DNA of 64,000 nt from Sphingomonas chungangi (GCF_013778325.1 NZ_JACEIB010000001.1:434001-498000); one strand, 5' to 3'; positions 53,204 through 63,041 are shown, numbered from the stretch's first letter. The notes: generated from the sequence alone by a model not told the origin. Made by a program: numbers and translations.

Positions 53204-54988
53204 ATGAGCGAGATCGCAGCCACCCCCAACGCCCTCGTCCCGTCCACCGGCACCAGCCTGCCGGGGGCGCTGGCGGGCCTCGCCAACTCCGATGCGTTCG
53301 GCAAGCTCTCGGGCCTTGCCAGGCAGCCGGCGGTCGCCAAGGCGATGCCGATGCTCGGCCTGCTCGGCGTGCTGATCGCCGCCGCGCTCGCCTGGGCCAC
53401 GCTCCACACCGGCGCGCAGCGCGATCTGTTCAACGGCCTCGGCGATGCCGACAAGGCCTCCGTGGTGCAGGCGCTCGACACCGCCGGCATCAAGTACAAT
53501 CTCGACAGCGCGACCGGCGCCCTGACCGTGCCGGAGGAGAGCTACTACAAGGCGAAGATGCTGCTCGCCCAGCAGGGCCTGCCCAAGTCGGCGCCCGACG
53601 GCGACACGCTGATCTCCAATCTGCCGATGGGCGCCAGCCGCGCCGTCGAGGGTGCGCGCCTCCAGCAGGCGCAGGAGCTCGATCTCGCCCGCACGATCGA
53701 GGCGATCGATGCCGTCGCCGCCGCCAAGGTCCACATCGCCAACGGCACGCCGAGCGTCTTCCTGCGCGACGACGACAAGGCGCAGGCCTCGGTGATGCTG
53801 ACGCTGCGCAACGGCCAGTCGCTCTCGGCCAGCCAGGTGCAGGCGATCGTCCACCTCGTCGCCTCCTCGGTCGCCGGCCTGACGCCGGACGACGTCTCGG
53901 TGGTTGATCAGGCCGGCCGCCTCCTGTCCGCGCAGAACAGCGACAATCAGGACGCGACCGACCGCCAGGTGCAGATCCAGCAGAAGGTCGAGGATCGCTA
54001 TCGCCAGTCGCTCGCCGCGCTGCTGACGCCGATCGTCGGCGACGGCAACTTCACGGCCGAGGTCCATGCCGACCTCGACTTCACCGATACCGCGTCCACC
54101 ACCGAGACCTACCCCAAGGACGGCGCAATGGTCGCCACCGAGCAGGGCAGCTGGACCAACGATCCGCAGGGCAACCCGGATAACGCGCAGGGCATCCCCG
54201 GCGCTATCTCAAACACCGCGCCCGCGCCGACCAAGCCGGCAGCGACCCCGAACGGCCAGCCGACGCCGGCCAGCGGCCAGACACCGGGCGGCCCGCAAGC
54301 TCCGGGCACCCAGCCCGGCCAGGCGTCCGCCGCCGCGCAGAGCAAGACCAACGAGAGCTACAACCGCAGCTATCAGCTCGGCCATCAGGTCTCGGTCACC
54401 AAGAACCAGGTCGGCACCGTGCGCCGGCTGACCGTGGCCGTCGCGATCCGTCAACCGGACGGCGGCAAGCCGCTGACCAAGCAGCAGCAGCAGCAGATCC
54501 AGGATCTGGTGAAGGGCGCAGTCGGTTTCGATCAGGGCCGTGGCGATATCGTCTCGGTCGCGCAGCAGACCTTCACCTCCGCCGACATGGCCGCCGCCGC
54601 TCAGCCCAAATGGTACGAGGCGAGCTGGGTGATGACGATGGCCCGCAATCTGACCGCGCTCGCCGTCGCCGCGATCATCGTCTTCGGCATCGGCCGCCCG
54701 CTGCTCAAGCGCCGCGCCGTGGTCGCCGACCAGAAGATCGCCAACAAGTCCAAGGAGCGGGCTGCCGTCGGCAAGGAGATTGCCGCGCAGATCAGCCACC
54801 AGCAGGCCGAGGCCGCCGTTTCCGGCAACACCCCGATCACGCTCGACATGATCGAGGCCGCCCCCGGCTACGCCGCTCGCGCCGAGCTGATCCGCAGCTT
54901 CGTTCGCCAGGATCCCGACCGCGCCGCCCTCGTCGTCCGCGACCTGATCCGTGCCGACATGCCCAAGGCCGAACCCGCCAATGCCTGA
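53204..54988 (+). CDS. fliF: Flagellar MS-ring protein FliF
   Basis: A 594-residue inner-membrane protein with spans at about residues 46-66 (AMPMLGLLGVLIAAALAWATL) and about 475-495 (ARNLTALAVAAIIVFGIGRPLL). Ring-building domains lie between (YNLDSATGALTVPEESYYKAKMLLAQQGLP, then EGARLQQAQELDLARTIEAIDAVAAAKVHIA). A Pro/Gln-rich insert lies near 335-380. The C-terminal tail binds FliG, whose gene overlaps the stop by eight bases. Confidence 0.96.
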   Translation: MSEIAATPNALVPSTGTSLPGALAGLANSDAFGKLSGLARQPAVAKAMPMLGLLGVLIAAALAWATLHTGAQRDLFNGLGDADKASVVQALDTAGIKYNLDSATGALTVPEESYYKAKMLLAQQGLPKSAPDGDTLISNLPMGASRAVEGARLQQAQELDLARTIEAIDAVAAAKVHIANGTPSVFLRDDDKAQASVMLTLRNGQSLSASQVQAIVHLVASSVAGLTPDDVSVVDQAGRLLSAQNSDNQDATDRQVQIQQKVEDRYRQSLAALLTPIVGDGNFTAEVHADLDFTDTASTTETYPKDGAMVATEQGSWTNDPQGNPDNAQGIPGAISNTAPAPTKPAATPNGQPTPASGQTPGGPQAPGTQPGQASAAAQSKTNESYNRSYQLGHQVSVTKNQVGTVRRLTVAVAIRQPDGGKPLTKQQQQQIQDLVKGAVGFDQGRGDIVSVAQQTFTSADMAAAAQPKWYEASWVMTMARNLTALAVAAIIVFGIGRPLLKRRAVVADQKIANKSKERAAVGKEIAAQISHQQAEAAVSGNTPITLDMIEAAPGYAARAELIRSFVRQDPDRAALVVRDLIRADMPKAEPANA

Positions 54989-56012
54989 GATCGCCCCCGC
55001 CAACCCCGCCGTGAACGCCGGCCCCGCCGGTTCCAGCGCGGCCGCCATCCTCCTCATGCTGCTCGCCGAGGACGAGGCCGCGCAGGTGCTGAGCCGGCTC
55101 GATCCGGACGAGGTGCAGCAGCTCGGCACCGCGATGTTCGAAGTCGCCGACGTCTCCGAGGATGAGGTGGACGGAGTACTCGACACGTTCGTGGGCCGCG
55201 CCCGCGAGCGCACCACGATCGGCTTCGCCGCCGACGGCCAGATCCGCACCATGATGGAGCGCGCGCTGGGCGCCGAGCGAGCCGAGAACATGCTCGCCCG
55301 CATCACGCCGCCGACGCGCTCCTCCTCGCTCGATTCGCTGAAGTGGATGGACGCCAAGACGATCGCGCTGCTGATCGAGAGCGAGCATCCGCAGATCGCC
55401 GCGATCGTCCTCGCCCATCTGGAGCCGGGCGTGGCCGCCGACGTGCTCCAGCTGCTCGACGAGGATGTGCAGGCCGACGTGATCTACCGTGTCGCGACGA
55501 TGGGCACCGTTTCCTCCGAGGCGCTGGACGATCTCGAGCGCCTGCTGCTCCGTCAGGTCAACAAGGCCGGTTCGTCGGGCTCGGCGCCCAAGCGCGGCGG
55601 CGCCAACGAGGCGGCGCAGATCATCAATTCGACCCGCACCGCCACCGAGCAACGCGTCATCCGCCAGCTCGCCAAGCTCGACAAGTCGCTGGCCCGCGTG
55701 ATCGAGGACGAGATGTTCGTGTTCGACAACCTGAACGCGCTCACCGAGAAGGATCTTGGCGCGCTGCTGCGCGGTGTCGAGAACGATATCCTCATCGTCG
55801 CGCTCAAGGGTTGCGACCCGAACCTGCGCAACAAGATGTTCGGCTGCATGTCGAGCCGCGCCGCCCAGTCCATCCAGGACGAGATGGCCGAGCGCGGGCC
55901 GATGCGCCTCGCCGAGGTGCAGGAAGCGCAGAAGCAGGTGCTGGCGATCGCGCGCAATCTCGCGCAGGCCGGCACGATCAGCCTGGGGGGCAAGGGCGAG
56001 GATTATGTCTAA
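54981..56012 (+). CDS. fliG: Flagellar motor switch protein FliG
   Basis: A 343-residue rotor protein from the ATG at 54981. N-terminal FliF-binding helices (AAAILLMLLAEDEAAQVLSRLDPDEVQQLG), middle EHPQIAAIVLAHLEPGVAADVL (EHPQ motif) and the C-terminal torque domain with charged residues (LARVIEDEMFVFDNLNALTEKDLGALLRGVENDILIVALKG). Start overlaps fliF and the stop overlaps fliH, so all three are coupled. Confidence 0.96.
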   Translation: MPEIAPANPAVNAGPAGSSAAAILLMLLAEDEAAQVLSRLDPDEVQQLGTAMFEVADVSEDEVDGVLDTFVGRARERTTIGFAADGQIRTMMERALGAERAENMLARITPPTRSSSLDSLKWMDAKTIALLIESEHPQIAAIVLAHLEPGVAADVLQLLDEDVQADVIYRVATMGTVSSEALDDLERLLLRQVNKAGSSGSAPKRGGANEAAQIINSTRTATEQRVIRQLAKLDKSLARVIEDEMFVFDNLNALTEKDLGALLRGVENDILIVALKGCDPNLRNKMFGCMSSRAAQSIQDEMAERGPMRLAEVQEAQKQVLAIARNLAQAGTISLGGKGEDYV

Positions 56013-56670
56013 GGCGTTCGCGAAGATGCCGTCGGCGTTCGACAATGCCGAGCGCTGCTCGGTCTGGACCAAGCCCAATGCGTCGGGTCCGGCACCGTTC
56101 GTGGCGTGGGGTGCGGCGCTGCGCGAGGCGTTCGAGACCCCGGCCGAGAATGACGTCGAGGTTCCCGAGGAGTTGTTCGAGCCGGAACCCGCGATCGACA
56201 TCGAGGCGATCCGCGCCGAGGCGATGGCGCAGGGCTTCGCCGCCGGCATCGAGGCGGGCCGCCGCGAGGCCAATGACGAGCGCGTCGCGTTGCGCGTGCT
56301 CGCCTCCAACCTCGAATCGCTCAAGGCCGAGCCGACTTTGGGCCTCGGCGTGATGATCGCCGCCACTGTCGAGCGGCTGCTGCATCAGGTCGTCGGCGAG
56401 GTGGACGTCTGCCGCGAGACGCTGATGGATCGCGCCCAGGCCGCCGCCGCCCTGATCGGCGACGAGACCAAGCCGGCCGTGCTCAAGCTCAACCCGGACG
56501 ATCTCGCCCGCCTCGACGGCGCCGAGCTGCCCGTCCATGCCGAGGCCGATGCGATGCTCCAGCCCGGCGAGCTGCGCCTCGAAACCGCCGGCGGCGCGAT
56601 CGAGGATGGCCCCGGCCTGCGTCTCGAGCGCCTGCGTAGCGCCCTCGACCGGATCGCCGCCGCACGATGA
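56005..56670 (+). CDS. fliH: Flagellar export ATPase regulator FliH
   Basis: A 221-residue protein. DIEAIRAEAMAQGFAAGIEAGRREANDER is the FliH helical AxxxG-type region. The C-terminal domain (VMIAATVERLLHQVVGEVDVCRETLMDRAQAAAALIGDET ... LKLNPDDLARLDGAEL) is V-ATPase E-subunit-like. It binds FliI. The ATG at 56005 overlaps the fliG stop by eight bases; the stop overlaps fliI by four. Confidence 0.88.
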   Translation: MSKAFAKMPSAFDNAERCSVWTKPNASGPAPFVAWGAALREAFETPAENDVEVPEELFEPEPAIDIEAIRAEAMAQGFAAGIEAGRREANDERVALRVLASNLESLKAEPTLGLGVMIAATVERLLHQVVGEVDVCRETLMDRAQAAAALIGDETKPAVLKLNPDDLARLDGAELPVHAEADAMLQPGELRLETAGGAIEDGPGLRLERLRSALDRIAAAR

Positions 56671-57995
56671 GTCTGCTCGAAGACCGCGCCGCGGACCTGC
56701 TCAACAGCCTCAACATCCCCGATGCCGGTCCGCGCCGCATCGGCAAGCTGGTCGCCTATGACGGGCAGATGCTGGAGGCGACCGGCCTGTCGCTCCCGGT
56801 CGGCGCCTCGGTGCGCGTGATCGACGCGGACGGCCATGCCACCCGCGCCGAGATCGTCGGCTTCAAGGGCGAGCGCTCGCTGATGATGGCACTCGACGGC
56901 GAGGCCCCCCATTCCAACGGCGGCCGCGTCGAGCCCGACGCCAAGGGCGGTGTCGCCGAGGTCGGCTACGAACTGCTCGGCCGCATCGTCGATGCCACCG
57001 GCCATCCGCTCGACGGGCTTGGCCCGGTCGGCGCATCGGCCACCTGGCCGCTCGCCGGCAAGCCCGCCAACCCGCTCGACCGTGCGCGCGTCACCGAATG
57101 TTTCGACATGGGCGTGCGCGCGATCAACGCGCTGCTCACCGCCGGCGTCGGCCAGCGCATCGCGATCTGCGCGGGTTCGGGCGTCGGCAAGTCGGTGCTG
57201 ATGGGCCAGATGATCCAGGGCGCCGACGCCGACGTGATCGTCGTCGGCCTGATCGGCGAACGCTCGCGTGAGGTCGCGGACTTCCTCGCCACCAAGCTGG
57301 TGCCGGGCGTGCGCGAGAAGTCGGTGGTGGTGGCGGTCCCGGCCGATCACCCGCCGGTACTGCGCATCCGCGCCGCGATGCGGGCCACCGCCATCGCCGA
57401 ATATTTCCGCGCGCAGGGCAAGCGCGTGCTGCTGCTGATCGATTCGCTGACCCGCTGCGCCCACGCCCAGCGCGAACTCGGCCTGTCGCTCGGCGAGCCG
57501 CCGACGATGAAGGGCTATCCGCCCTCCGCGCTCGGCATGATCCCCCGCCTGATCGAGCGCGCCGGCGCCGACGCGCACAGCGGAGGCTCGATCACCGCGC
57601 TCTACACCGTGCTGGCCGACGGCGACGACGGCGACGATCCGATCGTCGACACCGCGCGCGCGATCGTCGACGGGCACATCATCCTGTCGCGCTCGCTCTC
57701 CGAGCAGGGCGTGTTCCCGGCGATCGACGTAGGCCGCTCGCTCAGCCGCGTGATGGCCGACATCGTCGACGACGAGCATGGCGCGGCGGCCTCGTCCTTC
57801 CGGCGGCTGTGGTCGGTCTACGAGGAGAATCGCGACCTCATCCTGATGGGCGCCTACAAGGCCGGCTCCGATCCCACGATCGACGAGGCGATCGCCCGCC
57901 GCCAGGAAATCCTGAGCTTCCTCAAGCAGAAGCCCAAGGAGCGCTTCGAACTGCCGCTCGCCTCGGCTGAGCTGATCGAGAGGTTCGGGGCATGA
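56667..57995 (+). CDS. fliI: Flagellar export ATPase FliI
   Basis: A 442-residue F1-beta-like ATPase. Walker A is AGSGVGKS (169-176). VIVVGLIGERSREVADFL and LLLIDSLTRCAHAQRELGLSLGEPPTMKGYPPS are the export-ATPase signature regions. It energises substrate unfolding at the export gate. It overlaps fliH and fliJ by four bases each. Confidence 0.97.
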   Translation: MSLLEDRAADLLNSLNIPDAGPRRIGKLVAYDGQMLEATGLSLPVGASVRVIDADGHATRAEIVGFKGERSLMMALDGEAPHSNGGRVEPDAKGGVAEVGYELLGRIVDATGHPLDGLGPVGASATWPLAGKPANPLDRARVTECFDMGVRAINALLTAGVGQRIAICAGSGVGKSVLMGQMIQGADADVIVVGLIGERSREVADFLATKLVPGVREKSVVVAVPADHPPVLRIRAAMRATAIAEYFRAQGKRVLLLIDSLTRCAHAQRELGLSLGEPPTMKGYPPSALGMIPRLIERAGADAHSGGSITALYTVLADGDDGDDPIVDTARAIVDGHIILSRSLSEQGVFPAIDVGRSLSRVMADIVDDEHGAAASSFRRLWSVYEENRDLILMGAYKAGSDPTIDEAIARRQEILSFLKQKPKERFELPLASAELIERFGA

Positions 57996-58414
57996 GCGTC
58001 GTCAAGCGCCGCGAGCGCATCGCGCGGGTCCGCCGTGTCGAGCATATGCAGGCCGCCGCCGCCGCCGCCGCCGCCGAGATGCAGCTGGGCTCGCTGGAGC
58101 AGAGCGCCGCGCGGGTGCTGGACCTGCGCTTGCAGCTCACCAGCGGCGTGGGCTCCACCTCCGCCGAGACTTTGGCGGCGCGGGGCGAACTCGCGCACCG
58201 GCTCGATCTGGCGCGTTTCGGCCTCGCCGATGCCATCGCCAGCGCGCGCTCGGTGGTGGACAGCAAGGCGGCTGAGCGGATTGCCGCGCGCATCCGCCAG
58301 GAGAGCGCCGAGCGCCTCGTCGATCGCGCCCAGCATGACGAGGATGCGCTCGCCGAGAAACGCGCCGGCGCCAACGCACGCATGAAGACCCCGCGATTCG
58401 TGGGGGAGGCATGA
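57992..58414 (+). CDS. fliJ: Flagellar export protein FliJ
   Basis: A 140-residue coiled-coil protein with an Ala-rich stretch (HMQAAAAAAAAEMQLGSLEQSAARVLDL) and basic C-terminus. Position directly after fliI and the length fit FliJ, the gamma-like stalk of the export ATPase. Sequence alone would not be decisive. Confidence 0.85.
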   Translation: MSVVKRRERIARVRRVEHMQAAAAAAAAEMQLGSLEQSAARVLDLRLQLTSGVGSTSAETLAARGELAHRLDLARFGLADAIASARSVVDSKAAERIAARIRQESAERLVDRAQHDEDALAEKRAGANARMKTPRFVGEA

Positions 58415-59730
58415 TGATGTCCGGCATTTCCTTCGCCGCCACGCCCGCGCCGGCGACCGATACGGCGACGCCCAAGGCCGCTACGTCTGACAAGGGGAAG
58501 GCGTTCGTCTCGGCGATGTCCGATGTCGCGCAGAAGGCGGCCAAGCCGGTCGCGGCGAAGACCCAGCGCTCCGATCTCAAGGACAAGGATCGCAAGGAGG
58601 ATCGCGACGATTCGCGGGACGACAAGGCCACGGCCTCGACTGCAGGTCCAGCGGCCCAGCCTGCCGCGACGGCTGCGAATGTGCGGGATGGAAAGGCGTC
58701 GGACGGGAAGAAGAGTGACGATAAGGGGACGTCCCCTCGGACTGTTGCAGCCTCGACCGCGAAGACCGTAGCGCAATCCGACGACACCGATCCGACCGCC
58801 GTCGACACCCGAGAGACGCCGGTGGACGCCGCGCAGCTCACGCCGGTGATGGATGCGCTGAAGCAACTCGCGTCGGTCTCCCAGCAGGCCGCGACCGTCG
58901 AGTCGAGGCCGGCGCCGCTCCCCGAAGCGCCTATCGCGCAGGCCGAGGCCACTGCCGCCGGACCGCTGCCCGCCACTGCCTCGCTGCTCGCCGCGCGCGT
59001 CGTGCCCGCGAGCGCGCAGCAGCCGGAGGCGAAGCCGGCCGCGCCCGCGAAGAAATCGGGCAAGGCCGAAGCCGCCGCCGACAAGACTGCGGCGGTCGAC
59101 TCCTCCACCGCGACCACCGTCACGCCGGCCGCCGATCACCAGCGGGCCTCCGCCGCGCCCGATCCGACCGCGATCGCGCAGCCCAGCGCTGGTCAGCAGC
59201 TTGCCGCCGGTGGCGCCGATCGCGCGCTGGACATGGCGAAGCAGGGCGCCTGGCTTGACGGTCTCTCCCGCGACATCGCCGCGACCGGCTCGCCCTCCTC
59301 GACACTCAGGTTCGAGGCCGCGCCGACACATCTCGGTGCGGTGCAGGTCGAGATCGCGCGCAGCCTCGAAGGCGCCGCCGTCACCCTCACCGCCAGCAGC
59401 GAGGGCGCGCGCACCGCGCTTGCCGATGCCAAGCCCCAGCTGATCGCCGAGGCGCGCGCGCAGGGCATCCACATCGCCAGCGCGCAGGTCGATGTCTCCA
59501 CCGATTCGCGCCAGTCGAACACCGGCAGCCAGCCCGATCCGCGCCATGACCCGCGCGGCCAGACTAGCTTTTCGTCGCAAGCGGGCAGCGAGGGCAGCCC
59601 CAATCGGCAATCGCAAACGCGTTCTCAACCATTTGCCATTAACCAGTCTTCCGAAAGCCAGCCGGCCGCGTCTGCCGACACGGAGGAACCTGCCTCCAGC
59701 AGCGCGCCCGCCGGCGGCATGTACGCATGA
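58411..59730 (+). CDS. fliK: Hook-length control protein FliK
   Basis: A 439-residue protein. A long Ala/Lys/Asp/Pro-rich, disordered N-terminal ruler precedes the conserved C-terminal domain (TLRFEAAPTHLGAVQVEIARSLEGAAVTLTASSEGARTALADAKPQLIAEARAQGIHIASAQVDV), the Flg_hook/FliK_C fold. Three ATGs follow one another at 58411, 58414 and 58417. GGGGGAGG ends one base before the first, so the third (58417) has the best spacing. It measures the hook and switches export to filament substrates. Confidence 0.9.
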   Translation: MMMSGISFAATPAPATDTATPKAATSDKGKAFVSAMSDVAQKAAKPVAAKTQRSDLKDKDRKEDRDDSRDDKATASTAGPAAQPAATAANVRDGKASDGKKSDDKGTSPRTVAASTAKTVAQSDDTDPTAVDTRETPVDAAQLTPVMDALKQLASVSQQAATVESRPAPLPEAPIAQAEATAAGPLPATASLLAARVVPASAQQPEAKPAAPAKKSGKAEAAADKTAAVDSSTATTVTPAADHQRASAAPDPTAIAQPSAGQQLAAGGADRALDMAKQGAWLDGLSRDIAATGSPSSTLRFEAAPTHLGAVQVEIARSLEGAAVTLTASSEGARTALADAKPQLIAEARAQGIHIASAQVDVSTDSRQSNTGSQPDPRHDPRGQTSFSSQAGSEGSPNRQSQTRSQPFAINQSSESQPAASADTEEPASSSAPAGGMYA

Positions 59731-59745
59731 CACGGGATTTGAACG

Positions 59746-60318
59746 ATGAGTGACGACGCAGCGCCCAAGCCCAAGAAAAAGGGCAAGATGAAGCTGATCA
59801 TCATGGTGGTCGGCGGTCTCGTGCTGGTCGGCGGCGGCGTCGCGGGCGGCATGGTCGCGGCGGGAATGGGGCTCGGCGGCGCCCATGCGGGTCCGAAGGT
59901 CGATCCGAACGCGCCCAAGCTGGTGCTGCGTCCCGGCCAGAGCGAGGACCCGACGGTGGAGTTCAAGGCGGTCGGCAGCTTTCAGCCCGATCCGCGCCTC
60001 TACAAGGCGTCATACTACACGATGGACCAGCCCTTCACGTCGAACCTGCGCGATACCGACGGTATCGCGCAGATCTCGCTCGGCGTTTCGACCTTCTACG
60101 ACGCCAAGGTGCTCGACAATTTCAAGGACAACGAGATGCCGATCCGATCGGCCGTGCTGGAGACGCTGGCCGATCAGGATGCCTTCGCGCTCGGTACCCC
60201 GGAGGGCAAGACCCAGCTCCAGGCGAAGCTCAAGGACGCGATGAACAAGGTGCTCGTGCAAAAGACGGGTTACGGCGGCATCGATGATGTCTATTTCACC
60301 AACTTCATCATCCAGTAA
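59746..60318 (+). CDS. fliL: Flagellar basal body protein FliL
   Basis: A 190-residue protein with a basic cytoplasmic N-terminus (AAPKPKKKGKMK), one span (LIIMVVGGLVLVGGGVAGGMVAAGMGLGGA) and the periplasmic FliL domain ending DAMNKVLVQKTGYGGIDDVYFTNFIIQ. It surrounds the stator and supports torque. It starts 15 bases after fliK. Confidence 0.94.
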   Translation: MSDDAAPKPKKKGKMKLIIMVVGGLVLVGGGVAGGMVAAGMGLGGAHAGPKVDPNAPKLVLRPGQSEDPTVEFKAVGSFQPDPRLYKASYYTMDQPFTSNLRDTDGIAQISLGVSTFYDAKVLDNFKDNEMPIRSAVLETLADQDAFALGTPEGKTQLQAKLKDAMNKVLVQKTGYGGIDDVYFTNFIIQ

Positions 60319-60347
60319 GGTGGTGGCGGTTGGCATGAGGGGCGAGC

Positions 60348-61319
60348 GTGGCGAAGGAGCCGGAAACCGGCGGTAACGGACAGGCGAGAAGTGGTCTGGG
60401 CCATGAGGTCCAGCCCTTCGCGCTGGGCAGCGAGGCGTTGCGCCCCGGCGCGCGGCTGGCGGGGCTCGATCGCATCGGCGAGAGGCTGGCGCGGCGCCTG
60501 CGCGACGTGATGGAGCCATTCGTCCGGGTGAAGCCCAAGGTCGAGGCGGAAGCCTCACTCACCTCGCGCTTCGAGACGTGGCGTGATGCACTGCCGGAGT
60601 TCACCTCGCTCAGCCTCTATCGCCTGCGCCCGATGAAGGGCGGCATGCTGATCGCGATCGCGCCCGAATATGTCACGCGGCTGGTCGATGCCTTCTACGG
60701 TGGCACCGGCGCGGGCGCGTCCTTCGCGCAATCGCGTAAGCGCGAGTTCACGCCGGCCGAGGAACGCCTGCTCTCCCGTCTCACTGATGCGATCACCGGC
60801 GCGGTGGTGGAGACGTGGCACGAGATCGTGCCGCTGGAGCCCAGCCTCGCCTCGCGCGAGACCAACAGCGGCTATGCGAGCCTGGTGCGCGGCGACGAAT
60901 CCGTGGTGGTGCAGCGCTTCTCGATCGCCGGCGGCGGGCCGGGGGCGACGACGATCGATCTCGTCTTCCCGCTTTCCGCGATGCGCGCGCACGAGGCGCA
61001 GCTCCACGCCAAGATCCATGCCGAGGCCGGGCCGGTCGACAGCGAGTTCCGCTATCGCATGGCGCGCGCGCTGGAGAATGTCTCGCTGCCAGTCCGCTCG
61101 GTGATCGCGCGGCCGACGCTTTCGGTGCAGGAACTGATGGCGCTCAAGGTCGGCGATGTCATCCCGATCACCCTTTCACCGCGCGTTCCGCTCATCGTCG
61201 GCAACAGACGACTTGCGGAAGGGACGATCGGCGAGCAGGAAGGGCGCGCGGCGTTCCAGATCGAAACGATCGGAACCGCCGAAAGGGCCGGGGGCAAAGG
61301 AATTGAGCGACATGAGTGA
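60348..61319 (+). CDS. fliM: Flagellar motor switch protein FliM
   Basis: A 323-residue C-ring protein from GTG 60348. Middle CheC-like domain: LPEFTSLSLYRLRPMKGGMLIAIAPEYVTRLVDAFYGGTG, then TPAEERLLSRLTDAITGAVVETW. C-terminal SpoA-like domain: RPTLSVQELMALKVGDVIPITLSPRVPLIVGNRRLAEGTIGEQEGRAAFQIE. The N-terminal CheY-binding helix is not obvious (the usual LSQxEIDALL text is absent), which is unusual. The stop overlaps fliN. Confidence 0.93.
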   Translation: MAKEPETGGNGQARSGLGHEVQPFALGSEALRPGARLAGLDRIGERLARRLRDVMEPFVRVKPKVEAEASLTSRFETWRDALPEFTSLSLYRLRPMKGGMLIAIAPEYVTRLVDAFYGGTGAGASFAQSRKREFTPAEERLLSRLTDAITGAVVETWHEIVPLEPSLASRETNSGYASLVRGDESVVVQRFSIAGGGPGATTIDLVFPLSAMRAHEAQLHAKIHAEAGPVDSEFRYRMARALENVSLPVRSVIARPTLSVQELMALKVGDVIPITLSPRVPLIVGNRRLAEGTIGEQEGRAAFQIETIGTAERAGGKGIERHE

Positions 61320-61629
61320 TGCGCCCTTCCCGGGCATCGACGATCCCAACAGCGCCGCCGGCCGCAATTTCCGGCTGCTGGCGGATATCCCGCTGCGTCT
61401 GTCGGTGGAGGTGGGCTCCACCTCGCTGAAGTTGTCCGAACTGCTCGATCTCAACGAGGGATCGGTGGTGGAGCTGGACCGGCAGGCCAACGAGCTGCTC
61501 GACATCCTCGTCAACGGCACGCTGGTGGCGAAGGGCGAGGTGGTGACGGTCAACGGCCGCTTCGGCATCCGCGTGGTCGACGTGATCGCCACCGAGGCGC
61601 GTCTCGCGGGCCTTGAACGTCGGGCATGA
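61312..61629 (+). CDS. fliN: Flagellar motor switch protein FliN
   Basis: A 105-residue protein from the ATG at 61312. The SpoA domain reads LLADIPLRLSVEVGSTSLKLSELLDLNEGSVVELDRQANELLDILVNGTLVAKGEVVTVNGRFGIRVVDVI, a classical FliN. It overlaps fliM by eight bases and fliO by four. Confidence 0.95.
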   Translation: MSDAPFPGIDDPNSAAGRNFRLLADIPLRLSVEVGSTSLKLSELLDLNEGSVVELDRQANELLDILVNGTLVAKGEVVTVNGRFGIRVVDVIATEARLAGLERRA

Positions 61630-61922
61630 CCTGGACCTACCTGCTCAACGTCGTCGTGATGCTGGCGCTGGTCGCCGGCATGGCGGTAGGGACGCTCTGG
61701 CTGCTGCGGAAGCTGCAGCCGGGCATGTCGACGCTCGGGCAGAAGGATCGCCTCGTCCGCATTGTCGACGCCGTGCCGGTCGGCATGACGGGCGGGCGCA
61801 TCGCGGTGGTGGAATTCGAGGGCAAGCGCATCCTCGTCGGCGTCTCGCGCGGGCGGATGGACGTGCTGGGCGAGGCGCCGATCGATGGCTTCGCCCAATA
61901 TCTCGATGACGGGGATGCCTAG
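61626..61922 (+). CDS. fliO: Flagellar biosynthesis protein FliO
   Basis: A 98-residue protein with one membrane span (TYLLNVVVMLALVAGMAVGTLWLL) followed by the small FliO soluble domain (KDRLVRIVDAVPVGMTGGRIAVVEFEGKRILVGVSRGRMDVLGEAP). It assists FliP ring formation. It overlaps fliN and abuts fliP. Confidence 0.9.
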   Translation: MTWTYLLNVVVMLALVAGMAVGTLWLLRKLQPGMSTLGQKDRLVRIVDAVPVGMTGGRIAVVEFEGKRILVGVSRGRMDVLGEAPIDGFAQYLDDGDA

Positions 61923-62753
61923 GTGGCGGGCGTGACGATCCGGCGCGGCTGGGTGATGCCGGCGCTGCTGCTGGTCGCTGGATTGCTGATCGCCCTGCTG
62001 ATGGCGCACCCGGCCTTCGCGCAGGCCGCCGCGCCCGGCACCGGCCCGGTCAACCCGCCCGGCCCCGGCGCGGTGCAGGCCTCCGCGCTGAACAAGGCGC
62101 TCGGCCAGGTGTCGGGCGACGGCAAGCCGCTGTCGCTCTCGCTCCAGATCCTCGTGCTGATGAGCCTGCTGACGGTGCTGCCGTCGCTGCTGCTCATGAT
62201 GACGAGCTTCACCCGCATCATCATAGTGCTGTCGATCCTGCGCCAGGCGCTCGGCCTCCAGCAGACGCCGCCCAACCAGGTGCTCGTCGGCCTGTCGCTG
62301 TTCCTGACGCTCTTCATCATGCGCCCGGTGATCGACCAGGTGAACCAGACCGCGATCACGCCCTACGGGCAGGGCCAGATTCCGCTGGAGGAGGGGATCA
62401 AGCGATCGGGCGACGCGCTCCACGTCTTCATGGTCCGGCAGGTCCGCAAGACCGACCTCCAGCTCTTCTCGGACATCGCGCACGCGCCCAAGTTCGACAA
62501 GGCGGAGGATATCCCCTTCACCATCCTGCTGCCGGCCTATGTGACCTCGGAGCTCAAGACGGCGTTCCAGATCGGCTTCCTGATCTTCCTGCCGTTTCTC
62601 ATCATCGATCTGGTTGTGGCGACCACCCTGATGTCGCTCGGCATGATGATGCTGTCACCGACGATCATATCGATGCCTTTCAAGCTGCTGCTGTTCGTGC
62701 TGGTCGACGGCTGGGCGCTGACGATGGGCAGCCTCGCCCAGAGTTTCGGGTAG
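61923..62753 (+). CDS. fliP: Flagellar export gate protein FliP
   Basis: A 276-residue protein starting at GTG 61923 with a cleavable-type signal ([22 protein letters not shown]). Core: [60 protein letters not shown] and the C-terminal [49 protein letters not shown]. It forms the export channel with FliQ and FliR. Confidence 0.97.
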   Translation: MAGVTIRRGWVMPALLLVAGLLIALLMAHPAFAQAAAPGTGPVNPPGPGAVQASALNKALGQVSGDGKPLSLSLQILVLMSLLTVLPSLLLMMTSFTRIIIVLSILRQALGLQQTPPNQVLVGLSLFLTLFIMRPVIDQVNQTAITPYGQGQIPLEEGIKRSGDALHVFMVRQVRKTDLQLFSDIAHAPKFDKAEDIPFTILLPAYVTSELKTAFQIGFLIFLPFLIIDLVVATTLMSLGMMMLSPTIISMPFKLLLFVLVDGWALTMGSLAQSFG

Positions 62754-62759
62754 CGGCGG

Positions 62760-63041
62760 ATGGAACCCCTCGTCGGCACCGACTATTTCATCGGCGTCGC
62801 GCAGCAGACGCTGTGGGTGCTGGCGCTCGCCTGCGCGCCGATCCTGATCCCGGCGCTGGTTGCGGGCCTCGTGCTCGGCATGATCCAGGCGGCGACATCG
62901 ATCAACGAACAGACTTTGGCCTTCGTGCCCAAGCTGATCATCGTCGCGATCTGCCTCGCTCTGTTCGGCGGCGCGATCCTGACCCTGCTCGCCGATTTCA
63001 CGCGGGACATGTTCCACCGCATCCCAGACCTACTGAGATAG
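62760..63041 (+). CDS. fliQ: Flagellar export gate protein FliQ
   Basis: A 93-residue protein with two spans (QQTLWVLALACAPILIPALVAGLVLGMIQAATSINEQTLAFVPKLIIVAICLALFGGAILTLLADF). The TSINEQTLxFVPK motif is the FliQ signature. Six bases after fliP and four bases before fliR. Confidence 0.97.
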   Translation: MEPLVGTDYFIGVAQQTLWVLALACAPILIPALVAGLVLGMIQAATSINEQTLAFVPKLIIVAICLALFGGAILTLLADFTRDMFHRIPDLLR

